Virus record (IMG/VR): IMGVR_UViG_3300042881_000914
Coordinates: 1-31,890 of that record
Length of the DNA stretch: 31,890 bases
From: a virus
Strand: one strand, 5' to 3'
This document shows positions 1-9,765 of this stretch, one piece after another. Within the stretch, counting starts at the first letter, position 1. Every line of letters begins with the position of its first letter. Made by a program: the position numbers and the translations under genes. A model generated the notes under the pieces. The model saw only the letters and a list, made by a program, of their open reading frames with translations. It had not been told where the DNA came from and did not search any database.

Positions 1-2623
1 CCGTAGGCTCCAGCTCAACCAGTTGCAGGAGGGTGAGGTTAGAGAGAGCCTTAACGGGCGGATGGAGGGCTTCTGGAAGCCTCGTAAGGCTGTCATTGCC
101 CAGAAGACTAGTCTGACTACTGGTGGGTCTCCACTTAGGTTGCCTTTCTACACCATTGATGCCAGCAAGAGCATTTCGGCGGCATCGGTTACGGATGAGG
201 TGTTAAGCCTTACAATTAACTCTCATGGCTTTGATGCTGACACTACTGGGTACGCCACTATCTCTGGGCTTGCTGGCAATGTAACGATTAATGGGGTGCG
301 TGAGTTGACCTATGTCAATGCCGATACCATGAGTTGCGTTGTGGCTGGGTTAACGACTATCAGCGATCAGGCTGGTACGCTTAGTGCGACCTTAATCAAT
401 GACAATGTGGTTTCTGATGTTCGCGCGTCTTGCTTGTTCAGCAATCCCAATGAAACCAATAAGGAGTACATCCTTGTGGCTACAAATGCCGGGGTTAAGA
501 AGATTGAGGTATCCAAGTTGGCGGACGCTGGTACTGCTGGGGTCACAGATTTGACCTTCCCTACTGGCATTACCTTGGATGCTGGGGTCGAGGTGTCAAT
601 GATACAGGTCTTCGATAAGGTAATCATCTTCCGTGGTGGGCAGTCTGCGCTGCAGTGGGATGGAGTTAGCACCCAGTTCTACAAGGTTCCGGGTGGCCCA
701 TACCAAGCAGGTAGGGATTACAATGGTAATAACAACATTACCATGAATAATGGGACAGCCACCATCACATTAGTTGCTGGTGACTACCAGTTGTCTAGCG
801 GTATTGCTAAAGGCGTTGGGATTTCTTATGATATTTTAAGTGCTACTGCTGGTACAAACATCGTTACCATTGCAACATCAATAGCTCACGGGTTGACGAC
901 TGGAGGCTCCGTGTTAATTGACGGGATAACACAATCCGCTGGGCCAGACCCTAACGGAGTGCGTGTGGTCACGGTTACAAACACCACCACCTTTACAATT
1001 CCTCTGACTGGGGCTACTGGCACATACACTGTTACTGGAGCTACGGTTCGCAAGGCAAGCAACACCATAATGTTTCCTGCGTTTTTCGATGATGGTTTTA
1101 TTCCATCGCCAGTTGATGATTTCTACAATAATGCAACGCTTTCGATTTCTGCAGCCACAAGAACAATTAACGACTATAATGGTTCTACCAAGGTTGCTAC
1201 ATTAGCGACTGGTTCATTTTTCCCTGATACCGAGTACGCATTCACGGCACTTCAAGATAACCCTTTCTCCATTGGACAATCATTAAGACTGGCTAAAACT
1301 AGTTCCGTGTTTGAGGTTCTAAATGTTGGTGACATCTTGAATGTTTCTGGGCTTCCAACATACAATAAGTGGACATTTTTTACTACTGAGCCTAATGGAA
1401 CCCATACCATTCATTACTCCCAACAGGAGTCAATCGGTCTTGGCTTCTCTTATATGCCCGGCCCACCTTGGGCAACCTACTTCCAACGCCGCCTATGGAT
1501 GCCATATCTGTACGAAAATGGTGGCACATTGACGGTTTCTGCCTACACTAGCCGTGGAATTGCTGACGAGATCATTGCTTCCGACATTTTAGACAGCAAC
1601 ACCTATGACCGGGTGCTAAATCAATTCCGCATTTCTGGAGGCACGGCTGACTATGTGGTGGCAATGCACGGGTTTTACGACGATGCGTTGGTTGTAATGA
1701 ACCGCAATAGCATCCATGCGGTTGTTGGCACTCAAGGAAGCCTTGCAGACACCGTGGTCAAGGAACTAACCAATGAGGTTGGATGCTTGGCTCGCAAGTC
1801 CGTGGTGATGCAAGCCAACAACCTACTATTCCTGTCTGACAATGGTGTGTATGCCCTTACATTCCTCAACGATTATAACCTTCGTGGTACGGAGGAACCG
1901 CTTTCAAAGAACATCCAGCCATATATTGACCGCATCAACGCCAGACTAGCTGGAAATTCTACTGCGGTTTATTACGACAACAGGTATTACCTTGCGGTTC
2001 CGCTGGATTCTGTAGCGGGAGCTGATGATGCACAGGGAAACAACGCTATTTTGGTATTCAATTTCTTAAATAAAGGTTGGGAGTCGCTCGACACCTATGG
2101 TAACTCTGGGTTTTTGATTACGGACTTTGTAACTGCTGGGGCCGGCGTGCGAAATAACCTGTACGCTGTGTCATCTAGCGGTGGAATCCATAAAATGGAG
2201 GCAGTTGACTTTCCAGCAGATAGCATTTCAGCCGAGTTTGGTAGTTCTACTATTGATTCTGAGTTAATTAACTCATCATTAACAACCCGTGGATACGATC
2301 TCGGAACCCAAGAGCGCAAAAGATTTACTGACTTTCAGACCCAAATGCAATCTTTCCCTGCTGGATCACCATCTACCTTCAATGTGTCATTTTCAACGGA
2401 AGATCCAGATAATGCCTTCCTTATTGGTAGCACTGACGCTTTAATTGGCGATCTATCTAATAGCGATAATGAAGAAGAAACAGCTAATGTAAGAGGAAGG
2501 CTTGGTGGACTTCGCGGCTATACGGGAACTATGATCTTGACAAGGACTAGTGGCTCCCCCAAAGTGCATTCAGTTAAAATATCAGGAGCGGTTTCCAACC
2601 GCGCAATCATATCACAGAAATAA
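1..2623 (+). CDS. Tail nozzle-like virion protein (5' partial)
   Basis: The frame is open from the left edge (first complete codon at base 2, reading RRLQLNQLQEGEV), so the gene begins before the window; the TTG at 23 is probably internal. About 873 residues are visible. The N-terminal third is beta-rich. The C-terminal half has the pattern of podovirus nozzle / T7 gp12-like tubular proteins: DALVVMNRNSIHAV, LFLSDNGVYAL, and a stretch on conditions such as YYDNRYYLAVPL. These proteins cap the tail below the adaptor and form the DNA exit channel. The middle part (bases about 700-1350) is more AT-rich and carries Thr/Val-rich strands, possibly an inserted beta domain. The fibre gene follows after 3 bases. 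The assignment rests on length, motif style and context; a different large tail protein is possible. Confidence 0.72.
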   Translation, partial: RRLQLNQLQEGEVRESLNGRMEGFWKPRKAVIAQKTSLTTGGSPLRLPFYTIDASKSISAASVTDEVLSLTINSHGFDADTTGYATISGLAGNVTINGVRELTYVNADTMSCVVAGLTTISDQAGTLSATLINDNVVSDVRASCLFSNPNETNKEYILVATNAGVKKIEVSKLADAGTAGVTDLTFPTGITLDAGVEVSMIQVFDKVIIFRGGQSALQWDGVSTQFYKVPGGPYQAGRDYNGNNNITMNNGTATITLVAGDYQLSSGIAKGVGISYDILSATAGTNIVTIATSIAHGLTTGGSVLIDGITQSAGPDPNGVRVVTVTNTTTFTIPLTGATGTYTVTGATVRKASNTIMFPAFFDDGFIPSPVDDFYNNATLSISAATRTINDYNGSTKVATLATGSFFPDTEYAFTALQDNPFSIGQSLRLAKTSSVFEVLNVGDILNVSGLPTYNKWTFFTTEPNGTHTIHYSQQESIGLGFSYMPGPPWATYFQRRLWMPYLYENGGTLTVSAYTSRGIADEIIASDILDSNTYDRVLNQFRISGGTADYVVAMHGFYDDALVVMNRNSIHAVVGTQGSLADTVVKELTNEVGCLARKSVVMQANNLLFLSDNGVYALTFLNDYNLRGTEEPLSKNIQPYIDRINARLAGNSTAVYYDNRYYLAVPLDSVAGADDAQGNNAILVFNFLNKGWESLDTYGNSGFLITDFVTAGAGVRNNLYAVSSSGGIHKMEAVDFPADSISAEFGSSTIDSELINSSLTTRGYDLGTQERKRFTDFQTQMQSFPAGSPSTFNVSFSTEDPDNAFLIGSTDALIGDLSNSDNEEETANVRGRLGGLRGYTGTMILTRTSGSPKVHSVKISGAVSNRAIISQK

Positions 2624-2626
2624 ATT

Positions 2627-3337
2627 ATGCCAGTCGTCAATACAACTAGGACATTTACTAACAACGAACAAATTACATCCACGAAGCTCAATGAGATCAT
2701 GGATAATTCGTCCTTTGTCTCTGGTGCTGTAGTGCCAAGTAGAGGCCTAGAAGTTACCGCAGGTGGTCAACTTCAGGTATCTAATAGTGGGATTACTACT
2801 GCTTTGCTTGAAAACTCAAGCACCACAAGTAATGGTGTAACTGCCGCTAAAATTGCTAACGGAGCTGTAATTACTGAAAAGATTTCTAATTCGGCCGTTA
2901 CCACAATTAAACTTGCAAACTCAACTAGCTCAACAACGGGTGTCACCACTGCTAAAATAGCGGATTCCAATGTGACAACTGCCAAACTAGCCAATGCTAG
3001 CGTAGTCGCTGAAAAGTTAAGTGGCGCACAAACTGGAAATGCTCCCGTTTATGGGATTCGAGCTTATGCAAAAGTCCAAGCAAATGGTACAATTGACATA
3101 AATAAAGGTTTCTCTTCAATTTCAAGAGGTGGTAATGGATTTTATGATTTAACACTATCAACCACCCCAACATCAGTTCCAGCTATTACAGCTACATGTC
3201 ACACTCCGAGTGGAAACAGTTTTAATTATAGTGCGGCTGTTCAAATAAATTCGTCAAGTTCTTTTACTGTTAAAACTGGTTACGAAGATGTTGGACAATT
3301 AAATGACTCCGACTTCTCAATTATGGTTATTTATTGA
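2627..3337 (+). CDS. Repeat-bearing tail fibre protein
   Basis: A 236-residue protein in two parts. Residues about 50-135 hold imperfect Thr/Ala/Lys repeats of about ten residues of the type GVTTAKIADSNVTTAKLA, also seen as GVTAAKIANG and SAVTTIKLAN. Such repeats are common in thin trimeric fibre shafts of phages. The C-terminal part (about 150-236) is Ser/Asn-rich with beta patterning and ends in SIMVIY, likely a small globular tip. It starts 3 bases after the nozzle-like gene in an AATTATG context without a Shine-Dalgarno, and is clearly co-transcribed. The likely role is a short fibre or appendage attached near the nozzle; the receptor is unknown. Confidence 0.62.
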   Translation: MPVVNTTRTFTNNEQITSTKLNEIMDNSSFVSGAVVPSRGLEVTAGGQLQVSNSGITTALLENSSTTSNGVTAAKIANGAVITEKISNSAVTTIKLANSTSSTTGVTTAKIADSNVTTAKLANASVVAEKLSGAQTGNAPVYGIRAYAKVQANGTIDINKGFSSISRGGNGFYDLTLSTTPTSVPAITATCHTPSGNSFNYSAAVQINSSSSFTVKTGYEDVGQLNDSDFSIMVIY

Positions 3338-3370
3338 TGAACCAGCACCCAGCTAAAGCAATAGCAATTT

Positions 3371-4474
3371 ATGAATAAAAATAAAATTTACAACATTAGC
3401 AAGGTTGTTTTCCTTGTGATTTTTGGTTTGTGTTTAAAGTCATTAAATAGTGACGCAGAATACAATTATTGCTGGGTTCCGCTTGCCTTGGCTGGGGCTG
3501 GAATTGCATCATCTTTGTTAGGGGGAAGAAAATCAAAAGCAAAAGCCCCACCTCCTCCAGTTGACATATTTGCAAGCGGTATCGCAAACAAGCAAGCCTC
3601 TGGGCTTTTGGATTACTATCGGACGAATGTTCCGGGTTTTATAGGTCTCCAAAATGAACTCGGGCCACAGCTAATGGCTCAATCCCTTGGGCAAGGGCAA
3701 CAATACCTACAAGGTGTTAACGGTCAAATGGGACTATTCGGGTTAAGCCGAATGGCTGGTGAGGAAACGGGACAAACCCTTACCGACCTTCGTGCTGCTG
3801 AACTTGCACAGCAAACTGGTCAGACTGGGTTGACTCGCGGTCTTATGGCTGCGCTCTCGCCAGAACAGGCTGCAGTTGTACAAGCATCTGCCCAAGAGGC
3901 AGAAAGAGCTAGGGCATCAGCCCAAGGCGTGACCCCAGAGGAGCAGCGGATGTACCAGCAGACCGCTAGAGAAGCGGCGCAAGCGTCTGGTCGCCTTGGT
4001 GGCAATTCTGCCATTGCCGCAGAGATCATGGGTCGTGAGAATGTGATGGCAGCAAAACGCGCAGAAGCAGCACAGGCTGGACAGCGTGCATACAGTCAAG
4101 CTGGAGAATTCTACACCAACCCCGGACTACAAGCACTTAGAAGTGCGCCACAATCCTACACCGCTGGGATGGGAGCGTTGGGAATTGGACTCACTTCAGG
4201 CCCAGCATCATCCGGGCAGTTTGATTATAATATGCCACTTGGATTTGCACAGCAAATGGGTGGAGCGCAGAACCAATACAACCAAGCAGTCTACCAGACC
4301 AACCTCGCCAACCAACAAGCAAAAGCACAAATGTGGCAGGGTATTGGAAGCTCCTTAATGGGGGCTGGAATGAACATGGGTGGAGGCGGGTTTAACTTTG
4401 GAGGTGCTGGTGGTGGTGCTGGAATGCAAACCGCACAAAGCCCTTGGGGAAATGTAAGATATAGCTACACTTAA
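3371..4474 (+). CDS. Putative internal virion / ejection protein with N-terminal hydrophobic helix
   Basis: A 367-residue Ala/Gln/Gly-rich protein. It opens with a basic stretch and a hydrophobic segment (KVVFLVIFGLCL, residues about 12-23), followed by a second apolar segment (WVPLALAGAGIASSLLGG, about 36-53). Then come a proline cluster (APPPPV) and long Ala/Gln-rich helical stretches with EQRMYQQTAREAAQASG. The C-terminus is Gly/Met-rich (GGGGFNFGG). This layout resembles internal core proteins of podoviruses (T7 gp14 type), which leave the capsid and insert in the cell envelope. No catalytic motif is visible. The ATG has no Shine-Dalgarno and lies 33 bases after the fibre gene; no better in-frame start was found. 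The function is inferred from composition and neighbours. Confidence 0.55.
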   Translation: MNKNKIYNISKVVFLVIFGLCLKSLNSDAEYNYCWVPLALAGAGIASSLLGGRKSKAKAPPPPVDIFASGIANKQASGLLDYYRTNVPGFIGLQNELGPQLMAQSLGQGQQYLQGVNGQMGLFGLSRMAGEETGQTLTDLRAAELAQQTGQTGLTRGLMAALSPEQAAVVQASAQEAERARASAQGVTPEEQRMYQQTAREAAQASGRLGGNSAIAAEIMGRENVMAAKRAEAAQAGQRAYSQAGEFYTNPGLQALRSAPQSYTAGMGALGIGLTSGPASSGQFDYNMPLGFAQQMGGAQNQYNQAVYQTNLANQQAKAQMWQGIGSSLMGAGMNMGGGGFNFGGAGGGAGMQTAQSPWGNVRYSYT

Positions 4475-4478
4475 AATT

Positions 4479-4949
4479 ATGGCACTATTCGCAGGACAAG
4501 TACAAACAGCACCATATCAATCGCCAGACTACGGGCCTTCCGTAGCAGCTGCTAGGGAACTAGCTATGACTGGAGCGCAGGGAATTGCTGGGATGGTTGG
4601 TCAAGTGGGAGACTACTTCAAGCAGCAGGGGGAGAAGAAGAAGCAAGTTAAAGCCGCATCAACTCAAATTGACGCTGCTCTTAAACTCATGCCAGAACTC
4701 GCCCCGATCCTTGGAGATGTTGGTAATAGACTCAAGGACGAGGATGTCTCGTTGACAGATAGATTCGCAGACGCATCAGTTGTTCCCGATCTTATCAAGA
4801 ACAGCATGAGCGGACTAATGAGCCAGCAAATGATGAACCTTCGCCAGCAGAAGTTTGCCGCATCACAAGCCCAGGCATCTGGTGGTGGTGCTTCTGGTGG
4901 TGGTGGAGACTCTTCAAACATTAACCCATTTACTGGACAACCTTATTAA
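4479..4949 (+). CDS. Small Ala/Gln-rich virion protein
   Basis: A 156-residue protein, largely helical. It has an N-terminal segment AAARELAMTGAQGIAGMVGQ, a Lys/Gln-rich patch around GEKKKQVKAAS (about residues 51-61), and a Gly/Ser-rich tail (SGGGASGGGGDSS). The tail looks like a flexible linker. It starts 4 bases after the preceding gene in an AAAATTATG context and ends one base before the next ATG. It is probably a structural or ejection protein made with its neighbours. No family was recognised. Confidence 0.5.
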   Translation: MALFAGQVQTAPYQSPDYGPSVAAARELAMTGAQGIAGMVGQVGDYFKQQGEKKKQVKAASTQIDAALKLMPELAPILGDVGNRLKDEDVSLTDRFADASVVPDLIKNSMSGLMSQQMMNLRQQKFAASQAQASGGGASGGGGDSSNINPFTGQPY

Positions 4950-4950
4950 A

Positions 4951-5991
4951 ATGGCTGAGCAAATTCAATCCCTGTCTAGTCTTCTTCCAGAATCCTCTCC
5001 ATTTGGCAGGAAATTCATGGAGGCAGATGTTCTTATTTCTGATCTTGAAAACACTGGTTATAGTAAGCAAGCTCAAGATTACAGAAATAAAATTATTTCT
5101 CAAGTTGAACTTGGGAAAAGGGCAAAAAATGCGCAAGAGGTAAAGGCCATTGCCGGGAATATCGAAGGAATGCTTGGTGGACTTAAATCACTTTCTAAGA
5201 CAACTCTTGAAAAAGCACCCAAAACAGAAGAACCATACACTTACATCACTCCAGAGCAAGAAATCCAACAATATGGTGGGCCTCTTGAAGGTACATATGT
5301 GAGAAAAGGTACTGGTGGTAAGCCAGAGCGAATAGAGCCAGGTCGAACTTACGCAAGTCCAGAGGAACAGCTTAGACTTGAGCAACTTAAGGCGGCAGAT
5401 CAGACATTAGGAGATGTGAAAAAAGAAGCTGAATCATTTCTTAAAATAACACCAGAATTGAATCAACTTAATAATTTGCTAGATAGTGGCGTTCAAACAG
5501 GTAAATTTCAAAACGCAATTTTGCCACTAAAACAATTTGCTACTGACCTTGGTATTTCTGTTGGTGATGTTGCAAGCCAAGAACAATTTAGAGCCATTTC
5601 TGGGCAACTCGCTTTAACATTTGGTCAAAAATTAAAAGGCAGTATGTCAGATGGCGATAGGGCATTGCTTGTTGATAAAATATCTCCATCTGTTGGTTTG
5701 ACTCCAGAGGGCAATAAAATGATCATTGAATTTTATAAAGCTGGAGCTGAAAAAAACAAAATGATTAGAGATACTGTACTTAGAGGCAGAAAGGAAGGGA
5801 AGAACCCATATGAGATTGAAGAAGATGTAAATAATATAATTGATAGTGATATTATTGTTGAAAAAGTTACAAAAAAATTCCCACAATTGATGGGGCAAGG
5901 CCAACAAGCCACCCAACCTCCAACAATTAACTATACACCAGATGCTCAAAGCGCTCTTGAAAGAGCTAAAGCATTACAGCAGAAAAAATAA
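4951..5991 (+). CDS. Putative virion / DNA ejection protein
   Basis: Start chosen at ATG 4951, one base after the preceding stop, giving 346 residues (MAEQIQSLSSLLPESS...). An open frame continues upstream to 4855 but reads through the neighbour in another frame and gives an unlikely sequence. The protein is highly charged and helical. The part FRAISGQLALTFGQKLKG followed by MSDGDRALLVDKI (about residues 210-240) resembles a conserved region of hypothetical structural proteins in phages and prophages. A Gln/Pro-rich linker precedes a final helix. From about base 5000 the DNA is clearly more AT-rich than before. Its position among putative ejection genes suggests an internal virion role; no enzyme motif is seen. 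Confidence 0.5.
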   Translation: MAEQIQSLSSLLPESSPFGRKFMEADVLISDLENTGYSKQAQDYRNKIISQVELGKRAKNAQEVKAIAGNIEGMLGGLKSLSKTTLEKAPKTEEPYTYITPEQEIQQYGGPLEGTYVRKGTGGKPERIEPGRTYASPEEQLRLEQLKAADQTLGDVKKEAESFLKITPELNQLNNLLDSGVQTGKFQNAILPLKQFATDLGISVGDVASQEQFRAISGQLALTFGQKLKGSMSDGDRALLVDKISPSVGLTPEGNKMIIEFYKAGAEKNKMIRDTVLRGRKEGKNPYEIEEDVNNIIDSDIIVEKVTKKFPQLMGQGQQATQPPTINYTPDAQSALERAKALQQKK

Positions 5992-8900
5992 ATGGCAAAC
6001 GGCAAATTAGATGAAGAATTTAAGCTGAAGTTTAATGAAATTAACTCAGCTATGGCTGCTCTTGGTGGTGCTTTGTCAACTGCCGAACAATCTGGGGATC
6101 AAGGTGCAGTATCTCAAATTACATCTGACATACTAGCTCTTGAAGGAGAAGCTGCTAGGTTGCAACAGCAACAAATTGAAATTCAATCTCAGCAAACACA
6201 GCCAGAAATTGATTCAAGGCAGGCTGCTAGAGAATCACTTGCTACTGGAGACTACAAAGTTTACGAAGACCAACCAAATGTAAGGGTCAGCTCACTTTAT
6301 GGACCTGGCTTAATGGCTGCTGGTGCAATCCCAAAACAAAACAAAAAAGAAACTGAAAAAAATCTATCTACTCAAATTGCGCAAGCTCTTGGTGTATCTA
6401 ATGAAGATGTAGACCTAAAAGAGGGCTTGCCAGTTTCTGACAGAATTACCTTGGACTGGTTTCAAAATCCAGAGCTAAAAGCAGAATACATAAAAAAGAA
6501 CTACCCAGATAGTTCCGAAGCACTAGTTATTGACGGAGAGCCTGTTTTTGCGGTACGGACAAACGATGGTAAAGTTTCATTGTCTACAGGGTCTGGCGGT
6601 GCAATTGAAAATGCACTAGCGATTAGCGGAGGGCTAGCCTCCGAGGTTTTTCCTACGCTCGCGGCAATTGGCGGAGGGGTTGCAGCCACTCCAGCTGGAG
6701 GCGGTGCTGGTAGTTTTGTAACTGGCCCACTTGGAGCAATGGCTGGATATACCGTTGCTGGAACGGCTCAAGATGCCGTTGTTCAATGGATAACTGGAGT
6801 AGACCAGCCAGCAACAAGAACATTTACCGACAGAGGGAAACAGGCACTTATTGCGTTTCCTATTGATCTCGCAACGGCAGGAACAGGAAAGTTTCTAGCT
6901 AGGCGCATAGGAGCGGATGTAATGCAAGAAGCGGAAAACGCGACATTGCAGTCAATTGCCAGACTTGAGAAACAAGGTAAATTCTTTGATGTTCCTGCTG
7001 GCGTTCGGTTTGGACCCCAAGGGATGGAATCACAGAAAATTCTTGCATCGCAGAAAAACGGTAAATTGCGGAGAAGGCTTGAAAAAACACAAGAGCAACT
7101 ACTCCAATATGATCGGGCGTTAAAAGAAGGTCTACCGAACGAGGCTGGAGCATATCAGCAAACAATCGAAAGACTTAAAAAAGAACATGATGAGTTGACC
7201 AATCAAATCGCTGGGGACGACGAGCAAATGCGTAAACTCATTCAAGGCAATTTCCAAAAACGAGTTGATGCTTTACAAGTTGAAAGGACTGATCGTGAAC
7301 CCGTTGGCAATTTCTTTAAACAATATCTAGATACAGCTGAGAAACTAGCAAACGATGCTAAAAGCGAGGCTTTTGGGGAATTTTATTCAATTGCGAACAA
7401 GAACAAGCTGAAGGTAAATCCTGATGAAATGGCTGACATTCTTCTTTCCGTTAGAAAAGAAATGAAAGGCAAGAGGAATCCTGCTACTGATTCCATTGAG
7501 CAAGAACTTAGACAAAGAAAATTCAAGCAAAAGGAGTACAACCAGTTCCTCAAAGCCGTTCGAAATGGCGAAGTAAAAGGAGACCCTGCGGTTATTCGTC
7601 GGCAACTTGACGACCTCAAAATGCAAGGCGGCCCATTGGATTATGCAACAATGAACGCCTATATTGAACGAATTGCAAAAGAGGTTCCAGAAGGCGGGGC
7701 TACAGGACAAGCTATTCCTAAACAGGTGGCAGATGTAGCATCTGCAAGACTCCAAGCGTTTAGAGATAAGATTTACGCTAGGGACGGAATGACTTCAGCT
7801 TGGGGGAAAGCTAGAATAAAAATGCAAGAAAGAATGGCATTTGAAGGACAGACCCCCGCTAAAATGATGAAAACAATGTTTGGCGATGATGTAACTACAC
7901 CATCACAAGTTGTTAACACATTGATTTCAGATCCAACTAAAACAAGGCAAATATTCTCACTTCTTCATAATACGCCAGACCCAGCAATTGCTAGTCAACT
8001 TCCAGCTTTAAGGAAACAAGTCCAAGATATATACCTTGATTCAGTTGGACTTGGGCGAGTGCCTGGAGCCGACACTAAATTTGTTGATTTCAACCCAGAG
8101 GTTGTGAAGGTGCTTTGGGGTGTTGACCGAAAGGGAAACATAAACGAATTGGTAGGCCAACGGATGGTTCAAAAACTCAACTATCTAAACAAATCGTTTG
8201 CTGATGCTAAAGTGCCAATCAAGGACATTACGCCAGATGACATTGGTGCTTATTTCCAGTCTCTTGATGAAAACTCGTCAAACAGTTTAGCTAAGGCGAT
8301 GGTGTCTAAGGCTAAAGCTCAAGATGATCTTGATAAATTTACAAACAATAAAGTTGTTGAGCTTGCGTTAAAAGGCAAGTGGGAGTTCCTTGATGGAGAC
8401 TCCCTCCCAAAAGCATTGATTTCTAATACAACCTCATATCGTGAAGTTGGCAGGGTTTTGTCCAAAATGCCAGACGAAGAGAAAGCTGTTTTAAGGAACG
8501 ACTTTATGAGAGAGCTGTTGAATAATTATCCAGGAGGGGTTCCAATGAGACGCGCTCCATACGCAACGTTCTGGGATGCAAAAAGGTTTTTGAAAGATGT
8601 TGATATTCCCAAAGGGAAATCAGATCTAATAAAGAAAATGGAAACAATTCTTGGTCCAGAAAAAACTCAAGAATTTATAGATATTTCAAGAGTGATGGAC
8701 GCTACTACTGTATCTGGCGCGCCACCAAAAGATCAGATTAGGGCTACACTTGGACTTGGTGGAGCTTCGTTCTACCTTGCTGAAGGACTTGGGTCTTACG
8801 CTAGAAATGCTTTTTACTCTGCGATGCTTGGGTCAAAAGCAGCTGATAGGTCAGGGCTTCTTAAGTTCATCGCTCGTGATGCAGGCCCACAAAAAACAGA

Positions 8901-9069
8901 GGAAGCGTTTAGAAAGGCGATTAAATATACAATTGGGACTAGAGCGGGTGTTCAAGCACTTATGGAGCAGTCGCGGAATGACCCTAGAGTTGCCGCCGAA
9001 CTTCAGAAATTTGGGGCAACACTAAAGAAAAGCGAACTTGAGGCAATTGAAACAATAGATAAACAATAA
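5992..9069 (+). CDS. Large putative internal virion / ejection protein (1025 aa)
   Basis: It begins directly after the previous stop (TAA then ATG). Visible parts: an N-terminal Glu/Gln-rich coiled coil (about residues 10-65); a Gly/Ala-rich apolar region (about 205-262, including EVFPTLAAIGGGVAATPAGG and GPLGAMAGYTVAGTAQDAVV), which could insert in a membrane; and a long Lys/Glu/Gln coiled-coil region (about 350-450). The rest is helical and charged. The size and the helical, part-apolar composition suit the large ejection proteins of podoviruses (the T7 gp15/gp16 position). No lytic transglycosylase or other catalytic motif was recognised. The AT-rich composition is shared with 4951-5991, so the two may have been acquired together. 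Confidence 0.55.
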   Translation: MANGKLDEEFKLKFNEINSAMAALGGALSTAEQSGDQGAVSQITSDILALEGEAARLQQQQIEIQSQQTQPEIDSRQAARESLATGDYKVYEDQPNVRVSSLYGPGLMAAGAIPKQNKKETEKNLSTQIAQALGVSNEDVDLKEGLPVSDRITLDWFQNPELKAEYIKKNYPDSSEALVIDGEPVFAVRTNDGKVSLSTGSGGAIENALAISGGLASEVFPTLAAIGGGVAATPAGGGAGSFVTGPLGAMAGYTVAGTAQDAVVQWITGVDQPATRTFTDRGKQALIAFPIDLATAGTGKFLARRIGADVMQEAENATLQSIARLEKQGKFFDVPAGVRFGPQGMESQKILASQKNGKLRRRLEKTQEQLLQYDRALKEGLPNEAGAYQQTIERLKKEHDELTNQIAGDDEQMRKLIQGNFQKRVDALQVERTDREPVGNFFKQYLDTAEKLANDAKSEAFGEFYSIANKNKLKVNPDEMADILLSVRKEMKGKRNPATDSIEQELRQRKFKQKEYNQFLKAVRNGEVKGDPAVIRRQLDDLKMQGGPLDYATMNAYIERIAKEVPEGGATGQAIPKQVADVASARLQAFRDKIYARDGMTSAWGKARIKMQERMAFEGQTPAKMMKTMFGDDVTTPSQVVNTLISDPTKTRQIFSLLHNTPDPAIASQLPALRKQVQDIYLDSVGLGRVPGADTKFVDFNPEVVKVLWGVDRKGNINELVGQRMVQKLNYLNKSFADAKVPIKDITPDDIGAYFQSLDENSSNSLAKAMVSKAKAQDDLDKFTNNKVVELALKGKWEFLDGDSLPKALISNTTSYREVGRVLSKMPDEEKAVLRNDFMRELLNNYPGGVPMRRAPYATFWDAKRFLKDVDIPKGKSDLIKKMETILGPEKTQEFIDISRVMDATTVSGAPPKDQIRATLGLGGASFYLAEGLGSYARNAFYSAMLGSKAADRSGLLKFIARDAGPQKTEEAFRKAIKYTIGTRAGVQALMEQSRNDPRVAAELQKFGATLKKSELEAIETIDKQ

Positions 9070-9070
9070 A

Positions 9071-9217
9071 ATGCCTAAAGATCCAAGCAAAAGTAAAAAG
9101 CAAGTCCGCTACCTGCTCAGCAAGGTTTCTCCGCTTTCCTCGACGCAACAGGATAAGCTCAAAAAAGAGTTGCACTCTGGGGCCGTTAAGGTTAAAAACG
9201 GCAAGAAGACCAAATGA
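9071..9217 (+). CDS. Small basic protein, 48 aa
   Basis: The frame from ATG 9071 encodes MPKDPSKSKKQVRYLLSK... and ends in KVKNGKKTK, with a TGA at 9215-9217. Its stop overlaps the ATG of the small terminase gene (ATGA), and it starts one base after the preceding stop, so it fits the operon exactly. It is strongly basic, with the core QVRYLLSKVSPLSSTQQDKL predicted helical. It may be a nucleic-acid-binding or packaging accessory protein, but this is only inferred from charge and position. Confidence 0.6.
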   Translation: MPKDPSKSKKQVRYLLSKVSPLSSTQQDKLKKELHSGAVKVKNGKKTK

Positions 9218-9765
9218 GCGACGAAGACCTATCAGCGATTGATAGTAAAGAGGCGATGAAAGAGTTCTTCCTTGAAGTCAAGGAAAGGGCTAAGCAATTC
9301 CCTCGGAACACTATCGAGAACTACAACCCGAATGTGGCGGCACAGATCCTCTGGATGCTGGCGCAGGGTGGGCGTATCAATGCTATTGCCAAGAAGTGCA
9401 AGGTGACGCATGAGACTGTCCGTGCGCTGGAATGGCGGCATAACGACACGCTGGAGTCAAAGCGTAAGGAGTTCTCTAAACGCTACGCCATTGCGGCGGC
9501 TGAGTACACAGACCTGCTGTTCGAGAAAGCCGAACAACTGAGCCGTGACCCAGATCAGCTCAAGGCAATCTCTCCAGACAGATTAGCGTTGACTATTGGC
9601 ATTATGACCGATAAGGCTGGACAGCTCTCTGGCATGGCGAGTACCATTGTCGAGCATCGCAAGGGGCCGTCTATTGACGATGCGGCCAAGATGATTGCGG
9701 AAGCTAAGTCTAGGATTGCCAATAAAGTCAAAACGCAAGCAGTTGAAGCCGAAATCGTAGAATGA
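9214..9765 (+). CDS. terS: Terminase small subunit (putative)
   Basis: A 183-residue protein directly upstream of the large terminase. Residues about 44-75 (AAQILWMLAQGGRINAIAKKC then KVTHETVRALEWRH, written in two parts) form a helix-turn-helix: NAIAKKCKVTHETVRAL has the HTH spacing. A long helical central part (EYTDLLFEKAEQLSRD) follows, as in small terminases that oligomerise around DNA. The C-terminus is acidic (VEAEIVE). Start and stop overlap the neighbours by ATGA. The small subunit recognises the packaging site and loads the large subunit. The identification rests on HTH, length and context. Confidence 0.72.
   Translation: MSDEDLSAIDSKEAMKEFFLEVKERAKQFPRNTIENYNPNVAAQILWMLAQGGRINAIAKKCKVTHETVRALEWRHNDTLESKRKEFSKRYAIAAAEYTDLLFEKAEQLSRDPDQLKAISPDRLALTIGIMTDKAGQLSGMASTIVEHRKGPSIDDAAKMIAEAKSRIANKVKTQAVEAEIVE

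Noticed and set aside
4855-4950. N-terminal extension of the gene starting at 4951
   Set aside because: It would lie inside the previous gene in another frame and gives a Val/His-rich sequence; ATG 4951 follows the preceding stop by one base.
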